Positions 15,527 through 24,068 are shown, counted from the stretch's first letter. The stretch is 28,893 bases of DNA from Nitrospira sp. ST-bin5 (GCA_002083555.1 MSXN01000005.1:35172-64064), one strand, 5' to 3'. Made by a program: numbers and translations. Notes: generated by a model not told the origin, from the letters alone.

Positions 15527-15775
15527 TCATTGGGCCCCGTCCTGTCGTATCTCACTACAGTATCGACAAAGGGTGTGGCACCGCCACACTTGGGAGGTCT
15601 CCAGGTTGTGCAGGATGAAAAACCTGGACTGGTCCGTCCATTTCTCTTCGCTGGCCTGTTCCGAAAGGCCGTCCTGCACACGATGACAGGCGTCGCACAG
15701 CAAGACGACGGGATAGCTCAGCCATTGTCCCGGCGTGGTGGCTTGTCCGGATTCGTCCTCCAACTGCATGTGCAC
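15527..15775 (-). CDS. Small CxxC...CxxC putative zinc-binding protein
   Basis: The 82-residue product has CDAC near residue 27, followed by HRVQDG, a Trp/Phe-containing middle, and CHTLCRYC near residue 70. The pattern of two CxxC pairs, a D-G after the first and H-x-L-C-x-x-C at the end resembles the small zinc-type module often found at the C-terminus of PAS and response-regulator proteins (C-x2-C ... H-G-x-C-x2-C). There is no signal peptide, which argues against the CDACH being a haem c site. The frame opens at GTG 15775, but ATG 15769 with AGGCGG upstream is the more likely start, giving 80 residues. It lies downstream of the two-component pair. Confidence 0.55.
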   Translation of the reverse strand: MHMQLEDESGQATTPGQWLSYPVVLLCDACHRVQDGLSEQASEEKWTDQSRFFILHNLETSQVWRCHTLCRYCSEIRQDGAQ

Positions 15776-15897
15776 CGCCTGGCCGGAGAGGCCGTTGAGT
15801 TATGGCATCCTATACGGGCTTTTGTCGCGGGATGGAACTCGTAGTTTCCGAAGGTGCCGGCTGTATTTTTACGAGGGGGCGCGTCGCGCTGATGGAG

Positions 15898-16542
15898 CTA
15901 GGTGGGGGTGACAAGCCCGTGGGTTACGGCATACTTGATCAGGTCGGCTGTATTCTCAAGCTGCAGGTGTTCCAGGATCTGTCCCTTGTGGAATTCAACG
16001 GTTCTCGGTGAAATCTTCAGCACATTGGCGATGTCTTTGGCGGTGCGCCCTTCGGTGAGCAGTTGCAGGACTTCCTTCTGACGCAGCGTGAGGCCATCAG
16101 TGCCACCCCCCCTTGCAGCTGGTGTGGCGAGAAAGACGCTCAGGAGATCCTTCGTAATGAGCGGGGTAATATAGGAGTGCCCGGCAAGGACTGCCCTGAT
16201 CGCCTGCTCCAACTCATCGACAGCTGATCGTTTCAGGACATAGGCAGAGGCGCCGGCTTCAAACGCAGAGCGGACATATTCGGTGTCGGCATGCATCGTG
16301 ACGAAGATCAGCTTCGCCGTCGGGCAGAGTTTCTTGAGATGGGCAGCCGCATCAATCCCGTTCAGGAGCGGCATGGACACGTCGAGAATGATTACGTCCG
16401 GCTGAAGAGTTTTGGCCGACTCGATCAGTGTGCGACCGTCGGGGGCGGTGCCGACCAGATCGTACCGGTTTTCCAGAATACGCTTGAATCCCTCAATGAT
16501 AAGCGCGTGGTCATCGGCCAGCAGAATACGGGGTTTATGCAC
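15898..16542 (-). CDS. NarL/FixJ-family response regulator
   Basis: This is a 214-residue two-domain regulator. The receiver domain (1-120) has the acidic pair D10-D11, the phospho-acceptor D54 in IILDVSMP, and the conserved Lys in YVLKRSA near 104. A LuxR-type helix-turn-helix domain (about 148-210) follows, with LTLRQKEVLQLLTEGRT and DIANVLKISPRTVEFH. It is expected to be phosphorylated by the kinase encoded just upstream, whose 3' end it overlaps by 8 bases, and to bind DNA as a dimer. Targets cannot be told from the sequence; nearby candidates are the envelope genes downstream on the same strand. Confidence 0.94.
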   Translation of the reverse strand: MHKPRILLADDHALIIEGFKRILENRYDLVGTAPDGRTLIESAKTLQPDVIILDVSMPLLNGIDAAAHLKKLCPTAKLIFVTMHADTEYVRSAFEAGASAYVLKRSAVDELEQAIRAVLAGHSYITPLITKDLLSVFLATPAARGGGTDGLTLRQKEVLQLLTEGRTAKDIANVLKISPRTVEFHKGQILEHLQLENTADLIKYAVTHGLVTPT

Positions 16543-17704
16543 GCGGTGCTCCTGTCGTCAGGGGAATTTCGACATGGATGTGGGTGCCTTGAGAGGGCGT
16601 GGAATTGATTCCGAATCGACCCTTTGCCAGGCGAACCCGTTCTTTCATGCTGAGAAGCCCCAGATGGGCCCCCGTCTGTGAGAGTTGCGCCCGGTCGAAT
16701 CCCTTGCCGTTGTCGTGGACAGACAGCGACACGAGATCGTCTTCGCAGATCAACTCGACTTCAACCTGAGAGGCGTGGGCGTGGCGGACAATGTTGCTCA
16801 GACTTTCCTGTAGGATCCGGTAGAGACAGATCGCGATTTCGGCAGGAAGCGCCGTCGTGGGGTCTCGATGGACATAGGCTATCTTGATTCCTGTTCGGGC
16901 GGTGAAATCATCGATCTGGCGTCGAATGGCTTTCACGAGTCCAAGATCGTCGAGGATGGAGGGGTGAAATCGATAGGCCATCTGGCGCACGTCATCGGAA
17001 ATGGCGGTCAGCCGGTCAGAGACCAGGCAAATCGTCGAGCGGAGCGAGTGCGCATCGGAGGACTCGCCTTTCTCGGCCTGCCGCAAATCCATCGAGAGCA
17101 TGGCGAGCCGTTGATTGATATCGTCGTGGAGGTCCCGTGAAATCCGCCTGCGGTCCTCTTCCTGTGCGGTGAGGAGTTGTCCGGCCAACGCGCGCAATTC
17201 TTCACGGCTCTGTCGGAGCTCTTGCTGATTGGCCTGCAGCACCGCTTCGCTGTTCCGAAGCGATCGCTCGGTTTCTATCCGCTCCGCGATCTCCTCCACC
17301 AGGGCATGGTTCACATCGGCAAGTTCCTGGGTGCGCTGTCGAACCCGTATCTCGAGATCATCGTGGGCCCGTTGCAACGTGTCTTCTGCTCTCCGCTGAT
17401 GGAGGAAGAACAAGACCGGTAGCCAAATCGCCGTCAAACTAAAGAGCCGGTTCGTTACGCCCATCCAGAGGGGGACCCCGTCGAGCGTGGGGCTCAGAAT
17501 TACGTCGGCCATCGCCAGTACCGAACAGATGGCGGCGGTGATCACCGGCCCTGTCCGATTCGGCAACAAGAACGAGAGAATGACGAGTCCTCCGTAGAGC
17601 ACTCCGTTTCCGATTCCTAGCGGGAGATAGAGGTCAAGACAGAAGAGGGCGATCCCTAGACCGATAATCGCCAGGAGAAGTCGTTGATTGGCATCGACTG
17701 CCAT
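16535..17704 (-). CDS. Membrane sensor histidine kinase (HisKA_3 type)
   Basis: This 389-residue kinase begins with about 95 residues forming three or four membrane helices with little outside the membrane. A coiled-coil linker (about 103-180) follows, then a HisKA_3 dimerisation domain with phospho-acceptor H193 in RRRISRDLHDDINQRL. The HATPase domain has an N box (LQESLSNIVRHAHA), DNGKGFD and GLLSMKERV. This is the NarX/DegS-like subfamily that pairs with LuxR-type regulators. The lack of a periplasmic sensing domain suggests it senses membrane state or an intracellular cue; that is inference. It is transcribed before its regulator and starts 64 bases after mutS ends, apparently from its own promoter. 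Confidence 0.93.
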   Translation of the reverse strand: MAVDANQRLLLAIIGLGIALFCLDLYLPLGIGNGVLYGGLVILSFLLPNRTGPVITAAICSVLAMADVILSPTLDGVPLWMGVTNRLFSLTAIWLPVLFFLHQRRAEDTLQRAHDDLEIRVRQRTQELADVNHALVEEIAERIETERSLRNSEAVLQANQQELRQSREELRALAGQLLTAQEEDRRRISRDLHDDINQRLAMLSMDLRQAEKGESSDAHSLRSTICLVSDRLTAISDDVRQMAYRFHPSILDDLGLVKAIRRQIDDFTARTGIKIAYVHRDPTTALPAEIAICLYRILQESLSNIVRHAHASQVEVELICEDDLVSLSVHDNGKGFDRAQLSQTGAHLGLLSMKERVRLAKGRFGINSTPSQGTHIHVEIPLTTGAPRA

Positions 17705-17724
17705 GAAGCGCCTCGCGGGCAGTT

Positions 17725-17754
17725 ATTATCCGACGATTGAGGAAGCGGCATCAA
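17725..17754 (-). promoter_or_regulatory. Candidate promoter of the two-component operon
   Basis: Read on the minus strand, TTGATG (17754-17749) and GATAAT (17730-17725) are 18 bases apart. The start would fall about 13 bases before the kinase ATG, with GAGGCG as ribosome binding site. Confidence 0.45.
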
Positions 17755-17768
17755 GGGGGAGGGAGCCC

Positions 17769-20420
17769 TCAGGATGTGGCGTTCCTCGTCGAGGGAGTCG
17801 CTTTTCGCTGGAGGTCCGCGAGGCGGTTGAGGGCGTCCAGTGGCGTCATTGAAAACAGATCGATCTGTCGGACCTCCTCAACGAGGGGGTGCGGTTGCGG
17901 CAACGGCGGGGCAACAGGCTCTGTGTGGGGCGCTGACTCTGCGATCTGGGCCGACTCCGGTCGCTCCAACTGCACAAGGACATCCTGGGCTCGTGTGATG
18001 ACGGATGGCGGCAGCCCTGCCAGTTTCGCGACGTAAATGCCGTAGCTGCGGTCCGCTCCTCCGGCGACAATCTTTCGGAGAAAGACCACATCGCCGTCAC
18101 GCTCTTGCACCGCCACACGGAAATTCTTGATCCCGTCACGCTGTTGTTCCAATTGGGTCATCTCATGATAGTGCGTGGCGAACAACGTTCGTGCTCCGAG
18201 CGTCCTGCGATCATGGATATATTCTGCGACCGCCCAGGCAATACTGAGCCCGTCATAGGTACTGGTGCCCCGCCCGATTTCGTCGAGCAGGATCAGGCTC
18301 CGCACGGTCGCGCTGTGAAGAATCGTGGCGGTTTCCACCATCTCCACCATGAAGGTGCTGTGGCCGCTGGCGAGATTATCCGAGGCTCCGACGCGGGTGA
18401 AGATCCGGTCAACCACGCCGATCGTTGCGGAAGCGGCAGGAACAAAACTGCCGACTTGCGCTAGCAGGACGATCAAGGCGACTTGGCGAAGGAAGGTGCT
18501 TTTGCCGGCCATATTCGGCCCGGTCAGGATCTGAAGCCGGTGGGAGTCCAGATTCAGGAATGTGTCGTTCGGCACGAATGCCATGTCTTCAGTCAGCCGT
18601 TCTACGACGGGATGGCGGCCGCCGCGAATGTCGATCAACCCGCTCTCATTGATCACAGGCTTTGTATATTGACTCAGTGCGGCGGTTTCAGCCAGTCCGG
18701 CCAGGACATCGATCAAGGCCAGTTTCCCGGCCATCTCTTGCAGGCGGTCTGCGTGGCCGGCGAGAGTCGTGCGAAGCTGGGCGAATAGATCCTGCTCCAG
18801 TGCCAGGAGTTTCACTTCGGCGCCCGTGACGCGTTCTTCAAGTTCTTTCAACTCGGGGGTCATGAATCGCTCGGCGTTGACCAGTGTTTGCTTGCGGATA
18901 AAGTCCGCCGGCACGCGGGCCAAATTGGCCTTGGTGATTTCGATGTAGTAGCCGAACACTTGGTTGTAGCGGACTTTCAGGGATTCGATGCCGGTCCGTT
19001 CACGTTCTTTCGCCTCCAATGCCGCAATCCAGTGTTTGCCTTCGGTGTTGGCTTTTCGCAGTTCATCCACGTCAGCGTGGTATCCGTCGCGAATCACGCC
19101 TCCGTCCCGAAGGGACATCGGCGCTTCCGGTTGAAGGGCCTGTTCGATCAGTTCGGCGAGATCCCGCCCGTCGTCCCACGCTTCGCGGGCTTCGGCGAGC
19201 TGGGGGCTTAGGAGCGGAGTCAGCTGCGTTGCAATTTCCGGAAGGGCGGCGAGGGAGTCCTTCAGTGCCAGGAGTTCCCGGGGGCCCGCCACGCCGAGAA
19301 CGATGCGGCCACTCAGGCGTGAGAGATCCTGTACGGCTCTGAGCGCCGCGCGCAATGCCACGCGCGCCGCAATCCGGTCTTTCAATTCTCCGACGGCATC
19401 GAGTCGGGCTTGGATGGCATCACTGTGAATCAGCGGCCGGACCAACCATTGGCGGAGCAGGCGGCTTCCCATGGCGGTGACGGTTCGATCCAGTACAGAG
19501 AGCAGCGTGGCAGGTTTCCCGCTGTGACCGTCGTCGAAGGCCCCCATCGGTTTCAGCAGTTCGAGATTGCGAATGGTGACGCTGTCCAAATGCATCGCGT
19601 CCGAGATTCGGCGGACACGCGGGCGACGGATGTAATCCAGCGGCGCGTTCGGCTGGGTGTCGCGGAAGTAGTTCAGGACCGCTCCGGCCGCGCCGATTCC
19701 CGCCGTCAGGCCTTGACAGCCGAAGGCCTCCAGCGAATGAATGTGAAACTGCTCTTGCAGCAGGCGAGTGGCTCGTTCAGCGTCAAACGTCGACGCGTCG
19801 CGCTCGCACAGGCGTATGCCTTTCATCTGGTCGAGCCAGGCACTGTCCTGCCGGTTGGCCGTTGGCGCAAACAGAATTTCCCGGGGATCCAGGCGAACCA
19901 GCTCATCCAGCGTTTGCGTCTGAGCTTGATCCCCCTGAAATTCGGCAATCCAGAACTCTCCGGTGGAGACTTCGAGCATCGCCAATCCGATCACGGGTTG
20001 AGGCTTTGCCGTTGGACTGATGGCAACTGCGGCGAGGAAGTTCGATTCGACCGGAGAAAGAAACTCGGTTTCGACGAGCGTGCCGGGCGTATACAGCCGG
20101 ACGACTTCGCGGCGTACCAGCCCTTTGGCGAGCTTGGGGTCTTCGACTTGCTCGCACAGGGCCACCGTCCGTCCGGCCTTCAGCAGCTTGGCGATATAGC
20201 CGGTCGCGGCGTGGTAGGGCACGCCGCAGAGCGGGACAGGATTCGGGCTGTTCTTGTCGCGCGAGGTCAGCGCGATGGAAAGAATGCGCGAAGCTTCCTG
20301 CGCATCCTGATAAAACATTTCGTAGAAATCACCCACCCGGAAAAACAAGATCGCATGCTCGTAGCCGCGCTTGATCTCCCGGTATTGCCGCATCAGCGGA
20401 CTGGCGTCGTGATCACTCAT
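17769..20420 (-). CDS. mutS: DNA mismatch repair protein MutS
   Basis: MutS recognises mispairs and small loops as a sliding-clamp ATPase and recruits MutL. The 883-residue protein is full length. Domain I carries the mismatch-stacking F-Y-E motif at F32-E34; connector, core and clamp domains follow. The ATPase domain has Walker A GPNMAGKS at 634-641, the SHSTF-equivalent GHSTF, and Walker B LLDEIGRGTS with D713-E714. The C-terminus contains QIDLFS, which fits a beta-clamp binding motif. The ATG at 20420 lies inside a decayed repeat of the neighbouring gene's end and has only a weak ribosome binding site. It ends the pdxJ-nnr-tsaE-lapA-like-mutS run. Confidence 0.97.
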   Translation of the reverse strand: MSDHDASPLMRQYREIKRGYEHAILFFRVGDFYEMFYQDAQEASRILSIALTSRDKNSPNPVPLCGVPYHAATGYIAKLLKAGRTVALCEQVEDPKLAKGLVRREVVRLYTPGTLVETEFLSPVESNFLAAVAISPTAKPQPVIGLAMLEVSTGEFWIAEFQGDQAQTQTLDELVRLDPREILFAPTANRQDSAWLDQMKGIRLCERDASTFDAERATRLLQEQFHIHSLEAFGCQGLTAGIGAAGAVLNYFRDTQPNAPLDYIRRPRVRRISDAMHLDSVTIRNLELLKPMGAFDDGHSGKPATLLSVLDRTVTAMGSRLLRQWLVRPLIHSDAIQARLDAVGELKDRIAARVALRAALRAVQDLSRLSGRIVLGVAGPRELLALKDSLAALPEIATQLTPLLSPQLAEAREAWDDGRDLAELIEQALQPEAPMSLRDGGVIRDGYHADVDELRKANTEGKHWIAALEAKERERTGIESLKVRYNQVFGYYIEITKANLARVPADFIRKQTLVNAERFMTPELKELEERVTGAEVKLLALEQDLFAQLRTTLAGHADRLQEMAGKLALIDVLAGLAETAALSQYTKPVINESGLIDIRGGRHPVVERLTEDMAFVPNDTFLNLDSHRLQILTGPNMAGKSTFLRQVALIVLLAQVGSFVPAASATIGVVDRIFTRVGASDNLASGHSTFMVEMVETATILHSATVRSLILLDEIGRGTSTYDGLSIAWAVAEYIHDRRTLGARTLFATHYHEMTQLEQQRDGIKNFRVAVQERDGDVVFLRKIVAGGADRSYGIYVAKLAGLPPSVITRAQDVLVQLERPESAQIAESAPHTEPVAPPLPQPHPLVEEVRQIDLFSMTPLDALNRLADLQRKATPSTRNATS

Positions 20421-20584
20421 CGACGAGATCTCGCACGGAGTTTTTGACGGAGATGGAACGGCCGGCGGCCTATTCGAGCGCCCCGGATTGCCGTATCAAC
20501 GGACGTGGCATTATGCTTACTCATCGGCGAGATCTCGCGCGGGCCCGGCGGTTGAACTTGAACGGCCGGTCAGCTTTTCGAGCG
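20415..20584. repeat. Imperfect tandem duplication, about 104-base unit
   Basis: Bases 20415-20480 align without gaps to 20519-20584; I count 46 identities in 66. The best blocks are CGAGATCTCGC, GAACGGCCGG and TTCGAGCG. The offset is 104 bases, so the copies are adjacent units with the similarity fading beyond 20480 and 20584. The second copy is the 3' end of the lapA-like gene. The first copy still reads, in the same frame on the minus strand, a similar C-terminus (RDLVDE then stop) interrupted by a TAG, and its GATGAG supplies the mutS start codon. Confidence 0.75.
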
Positions 20585-20855
20585 ACTGGCGCGCACGCTC
20601 CAGATCCACTTCGGCATCTTGCAGCGCTTTCGTCTTGCGGCGGAGTTCAATTCGGCCACGCACCCATGGGGGGAATAACAGAATGCCGGACACGAGCAGG
20701 CCGACAGCGAAGGCAGTGAGGATCGGTTTGTAGATCAGGGTGGAGGCTTCCAGTAGACCGAAGAAGTACCGCAAGGTGACTTCCTGTTCCTGATTCTGGA
20801 GAAAGAACGCCAGGGAAAGGAGCAGCAGAATTCCGACCAAGATGAGCCGAATCAT
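20517..20855 (-). CDS. LapA-domain (DUF1049) membrane protein
   Basis: This 112-residue protein has two transmembrane helices, about residues 2-19 and 45-62. The family signature F-x-L-Q-N follows the first (FFLQNQEQEVTLRYFFG). A cytoplasmic coiled-coil tail (about 66-95) rich in Arg, Glu and Leu comes next. The family includes E. coli LapA/YciS, linked to control of lipopolysaccharide synthesis with LapB; no lapB is present here. Its ATG overlaps the tsaE stop as ATGA. The last 20 or so codons are also present as a decayed copy just downstream. Confidence 0.85.
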   Translation of the reverse strand: MIRLILVGILLLLSLAFFLQNQEQEVTLRYFFGLLEASTLIYKPILTAFAVGLLVSGILLFPPWVRGRIELRRKTKALQDAEVDLERARQSLEKLTGRSSSTAGPARDLADE

Positions 20856-21508
20856 GATGTGCGGGGTCTCCCTCTCCCGGTGGCCGTCTTGCGCGATGCG
20901 CTGGGTGTGGCCGCGCGCCGGCGTTGGCGAGCGGCTTGTTTGAGTGCTGCGAGCAACGTGCAGGCGCGCGGTCCATGAGCGATCATGCGCGCAGTTCTCG
21001 TCGTCGGTGTGTTGTGTTGTAGCGTGAGTTCAAACCGATCGCTCGGCAATAATTCCGGGAACTTGTCGGCCCATTCGATCGCCGTGACGATGTTCCCATG
21101 AAAGTATTCTTGTAGCCCGATTCCCTCGGCTTCCGCTCCGCTCCGTAGGCGGTAGAGATCCACGTGAATCAGCGGGAGCCGTCCCTCGTATTCGTGGATC
21201 AGGACGAAGGTCGGGCTGGTCACCTGATTCGACGGCGTGCCCAGTCCTGTTGCAATGCCGCGCACGAGAGCCGTTTTCCCGGCGCCGAGTTCTCCGGAGA
21301 GGGCCAGGGTTTCGCCGCCAGCCAGTGATCGCCCGATAATCCGGCCGAATGCTTCTGTGGCGGTGCGGGAGGGGAGCGCCACCGTCCAGCGCGCAGACGA
21401 CGCAGCGCGCGGCGGCTTAGCCGCGCGGGCCTTCCGTGGTGCGGCGGTCGTGGGCCGGCTACGCTGAGCCGATGTTCGTGAGCGCATAGGGAATATGGTC
21501 AATGACAT
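20852..21508 (-). CDS. tsaE: tRNA threonylcarbamoyladenosine biosynthesis ATPase TsaE
   Basis: TsaE is the small ATPase that works with TsaB and TsaD to place threonylcarbamoyl on A37 of ANN-decoding tRNAs. The core shows Walker A GELGAGKT at residues 72-79, TSPTFVLIHEY and HVDLYRL (about 102-123) and the IEWADKFPELLP block. The 218 residues exceed the usual 140-170. There is an Arg/Ala-rich N-terminal segment of about 40 residues and a basic C-terminal tail of about 45 (QRRRAATPSASRK). The N-terminal start is doubtful: 21508, ATG 21487 or a downstream GTG (near VALPSRTA) are all possible, and none has a good ribosome binding site. The gene overlaps the end of nnr by up to 50 bases, as is common for this pair. 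Confidence 0.9.
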   Translation of the reverse strand: MSLTIFPMRSRTSAQRSRPTTAAPRKARAAKPPRAASSARWTVALPSRTATEAFGRIIGRSLAGGETLALSGELGAGKTALVRGIATGLGTPSNQVTSPTFVLIHEYEGRLPLIHVDLYRLRSGAEAEGIGLQEYFHGNIVTAIEWADKFPELLPSDRFELTLQHNTPTTRTARMIAHGPRACTLLAALKQAARQRRRAATPSASRKTATGRGRPRTS

Positions 21509-23015
21509 CTCTGGCGATTAAACTGGGCTGTCCTATTGTCTGGGCGGCCAGATCTCCGGCGAGTCCGTGCACATAGGTTGCGGCACAGGCGGCCTCCCAT
21601 GAGGCGACTCCCTGGGCGAGTAGTCCGACGATCATACCGGTTAAGACATCGCCGGTTCCAGCGGTGGCCATACCGGGATTGCCGGTCGGGCAAATGGCTA
21701 CCCTGCCGTCAGGTCCGGCAATCACGGTCCTGGCGCCTTTGAGCACTAGGTAGCAGCCGCGTTCTCTGGCAAAACGTGCGGCCGTGCCGATTCGGTCCCC
21801 GTTGACCGATTGGGCCGAGGATTCGGTCACGAGTCTGGCCATTTCGCCGGGATGTGGCGTCAGGATAGGGGGGATTGAACACTCGGTGAAGATCGCGGCG
21901 CGACCGGCCAGCGCGTTCAACGCATCGGCATCGAGGACCGCCGGTCGATCCAGTTGCCGGACGAGTGCCTGCACCAGCTCAACGGTTTCCGGATGGGTTG
22001 AGAGCCCCGGGCCGATCGCGACCGCCGTTCTTGCGGCGATGAAGTCTTTCAGGCGATCCAACGCAGCGCGGGACAAGGTGCGCGCCTTGGTCTCGGGCAT
22101 CGCGATCGTCATGACTTCCAAGAGCTTGGCCTCCAGGACATCGTTGACGCTCGCCGGGATGGCCACGGTCACCAGACCTGCCCCCATTCGCAGAGCTGCC
22201 TGTGCCGACATCGCTGCGGCCCCGGTCTTGCCGGCTGAGCCGGCGATGATGCCGGCATGGCCGAAGGTGCCTTTGTGGCTGGAGAGCCGGCGGGGAGGTA
22301 AGGCGGTCTGAACAAACGAGGCGGTGATCAAGTGGATCCGGCTTTCCGTGGCATCGACATAGGCGGGTGGAATACCGATATCGACAATCTCCACCCGTCC
22401 GGCGTCATCGATGCCTTGATTCTGAAACAGGCCCAGCTTTGGCAGCCCGAAGGTCACCGTCAGATCGGCCTTCACGGCGCGGCCTAACACTGCGCCGGTA
22501 TCGGCATGGATACCGGAGGGAATATCCACGGCTACGGTTAGGCGCTGCGCCTGATTGATACTTTCAATCGCCTCTGCATATCGGCCGGTGACCGGAGCGG
22601 CCAATCCTGTCCCGAGCAGCGCGTCGATGATCACGTCGCTGTCTTGCAGTATCGACTGGGCTTGGCTTGCGGAGGAAAATGGTTTGATCACTGTCTTGCC
22701 GGCGGTCCGGACGAGTTGCCGGTACATGGATGCGGCGTCGCGACTCAAATCCTTGGCCGGTGCCATGGTCAGCACCTTCACCTTAGCCCGTTGCTTGTGC
22801 AGCAGGCGCGCCACGACGAATCCGTCGCCACCATTATTCCCTTTCCCGCAGAAGATCGTGATGGCTTTCCCGCGCAAGGAACCAATCTGTTGCTCAAGGC
22901 TGGTGACGACCCCGGCTCCGGCCCGCTCCATCAATGTGATCCCGGGCACGCCGGCCTCTTCGATCGTCCGGCGATCCAGCGCCTGCATCTGTGCGGCGTT
23001 GACGATGGGCATCAT
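21459..23015 (-). CDS. nnr: Bifunctional NAD(P)H-hydrate epimerase/dehydratase
   Basis: Nnr repairs NADHX and NADPHX, damaged hydrated forms of the nicotinamide cofactors. The N-terminal YjeF_N domain (about 1-215) epimerises R to S forms; it has CGKGNNGGDG and DALLGTGL. The C-terminal YjeF_C/CARKD domain (about 225-515) carries out ADP- or ATP-dependent dehydration; it has the HKGTFGHAGIIAGS block and AGTGDVLTG, with the catalytic Asp at 456. The ATG at 23015 (MMPIVNAAQMQALDR) was preferred, giving 518 residues. The frame is open to 23075, but that would add 20 residues with no family match. It overlaps tsaE, a pairing frequent in bacteria. Confidence 0.95.
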   Translation of the reverse strand: MMPIVNAAQMQALDRRTIEEAGVPGITLMERAGAGVVTSLEQQIGSLRGKAITIFCGKGNNGGDGFVVARLLHKQRAKVKVLTMAPAKDLSRDAASMYRQLVRTAGKTVIKPFSSASQAQSILQDSDVIIDALLGTGLAAPVTGRYAEAIESINQAQRLTVAVDIPSGIHADTGAVLGRAVKADLTVTFGLPKLGLFQNQGIDDAGRVEIVDIGIPPAYVDATESRIHLITASFVQTALPPRRLSSHKGTFGHAGIIAGSAGKTGAAAMSAQAALRMGAGLVTVAIPASVNDVLEAKLLEVMTIAMPETKARTLSRAALDRLKDFIAARTAVAIGPGLSTHPETVELVQALVRQLDRPAVLDADALNALAGRAAIFTECSIPPILTPHPGEMARLVTESSAQSVNGDRIGTAARFARERGCYLVLKGARTVIAGPDGRVAICPTGNPGMATAGTGDVLTGMIVGLLAQGVASWEAACAATYVHGLAGDLAAQTIGQPSLIARDVIDHIPYALTNIGSA

Positions 23016-23148
23016 AGCGGGGCGTACCCTTTTCTGGCCGTGGGCCATTGCGATGCGACTGGCAGCGCATGGCACGAGAGGATGAATACGTGTGGCGTCA
23101 TGAGATCGTTGACGGCTCGAGTTACGGTGAATGGCGTCGACAGACAGG

Positions 23149-23862
23149 CTAGCTGAGCAGCGCTTTCATTTCTTTGACTGCCTGGTCGAGGCCGACGAGG
23201 ACGGCGCGGGCGATGATGCTGTGCCCGATGTTGTACTCCACGATTTCCGGAATATGGGTCAGGCGTGCGACATTGCGATAATTGAGGCCGTGTCCGGCGT
23301 TGACGCCCATGCCCAGCTTGTAGGCGAGCTTGGCGGCCTGGGTGATCGCCTCGAATTCCGCATCGGCCTCTTTCGACTTCGTGGCGTTGGCATAGCGCCC
23401 GGTGTGCAGCTCGACGAAGTCGGCCGAAATCTTGTGCGCCGCTTTGATCTGATTGAGGTCGGGCTCGATGAAGAGACTGACGGGGATTCCGGCATCGTGC
23501 AGCATAGAAACGGTGGTCTGCATGCGCTCTTTCAGCCCTGCCACATCCAGACCGCCCTCGGTCGTCAGCTCCTGCCGTTTCTCCGGGACCAGGGTGACCA
23601 AGTCAGGTTTTATGGTCAGCGCAATCTTGACCATGGCTTCATCGGCGGCCATTTCCAGGTCCAGTTTGGTCCGGACGATCTCCCGTAAGAGCGTGAGGTC
23701 ACGGTCCTGAATGTGCCGCCGATCTTCGCGTAAATGCACGACGAGGCCATCGGCCCCGGCGAGTTCGACGAGGACCGCTGCGGCCAAGGGGTCCGGATCG
23801 GTCCCGCCCCGGGCTTGGCGAAGGGTCGCGATATGGTCAATATTAACGCCCAGCCTGGCCAT
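23149..23862 (-). CDS. pdxJ: Pyridoxine 5'-phosphate synthase
   Basis: PdxJ condenses 1-deoxyxylulose 5-phosphate with 3-amino-2-oxopropyl phosphate in the DXP-dependent route to vitamin B6. The 237-residue TIM-barrel protein has NIDHIATLRQARGG at its start, HLREDRRHIQDRD (about residues 50-62), an EPDL block and the phosphate-binding VNAGHGLNY near residue 197. ATG 23862 was selected: GGAGGTG lies 5 bases upstream and the length is then typical. An open frame extends to 23988 without similarity. It is the first gene of the minus-strand run ending in mutS, 133 bases before nnr. Confidence 0.96.
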   Translation of the reverse strand: MARLGVNIDHIATLRQARGGTDPDPLAAAVLVELAGADGLVVHLREDRRHIQDRDLTLLREIVRTKLDLEMAADEAMVKIALTIKPDLVTLVPEKRQELTTEGGLDVAGLKERMQTTVSMLHDAGIPVSLFIEPDLNQIKAAHKISADFVELHTGRYANATKSKEADAEFEAITQAAKLAYKLGMGVNAGHGLNYRNVARLTHIPEIVEYNIGHSIIARAVLVGLDQAVKEMKALLS

Positions 23863-23924
23863 GACACCTCCAGCCTGCGGGAGACCAACAGGAACGGAAT
23901 GAGTGACGGGGGAAATGTGACGCA

Positions 23925-23953
23925 TTAATAGCAGAAGGCGAGGGATGGAGCAA
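23925..23953 (-). promoter_or_regulatory. Candidate pdxJ promoter
   Basis: On the minus strand TTGCTC (23953-23948) and TATTAA (23930-23925) are 17 bases apart, about 60 bases before the pdxJ start. The -35 is weak. Confidence 0.38.
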
Positions 23954-24039
23954 GGTTGGCCGGCGTAGGTTGCCGGAATGGGTAACATGTGAGGCTTGAG
24001 TGTTTGGTGAAACCGAACCCCACAGAATCACAAGGCAAA

Positions 24040-24068
24040 TTGACTCGACAGGAGCCCTCCATTAGAAT
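24040..24068 (+). promoter_or_regulatory. Sigma70-type promoter of the alaC-hom-thrC operon
   Basis: TTGACT (24040-24045) and TAGAAT (24063-24068) are separated by exactly 17 bases. Transcription would start about 24075, leaving a leader of roughly 78 bases before the alaC ATG. No leader peptide rich in Thr or Ile codons and no attenuator hairpin was seen in it. The rest of the 290-base divergent gap from pdxJ shows nothing else. Confidence 0.65.

Noticed and set aside
15430..15681. 83-residue minus-strand frame overlapping the CxxC protein
   Set aside because: It lies largely in a different frame of the same DNA, has no domain features, and the other frame keeps a coherent cysteine pattern.
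15683..15699. CDACH as a haem c attachment site
   Set aside because: The protein has no signal peptide or membrane anchor and has a second CxxC pair, which fits a metal-binding module better.
17759..17770. GAGGGAGCCCTC palindrome at the mutS stop as a terminator
   Set aside because: The loop would have only two bases and no T-run follows on the minus strand.
18105..20447. Long plus-strand open frames opposite mutS
   Set aside because: They are antisense shadows caused by GC-rich codon usage; the mutS reading frame explains the whole interval.
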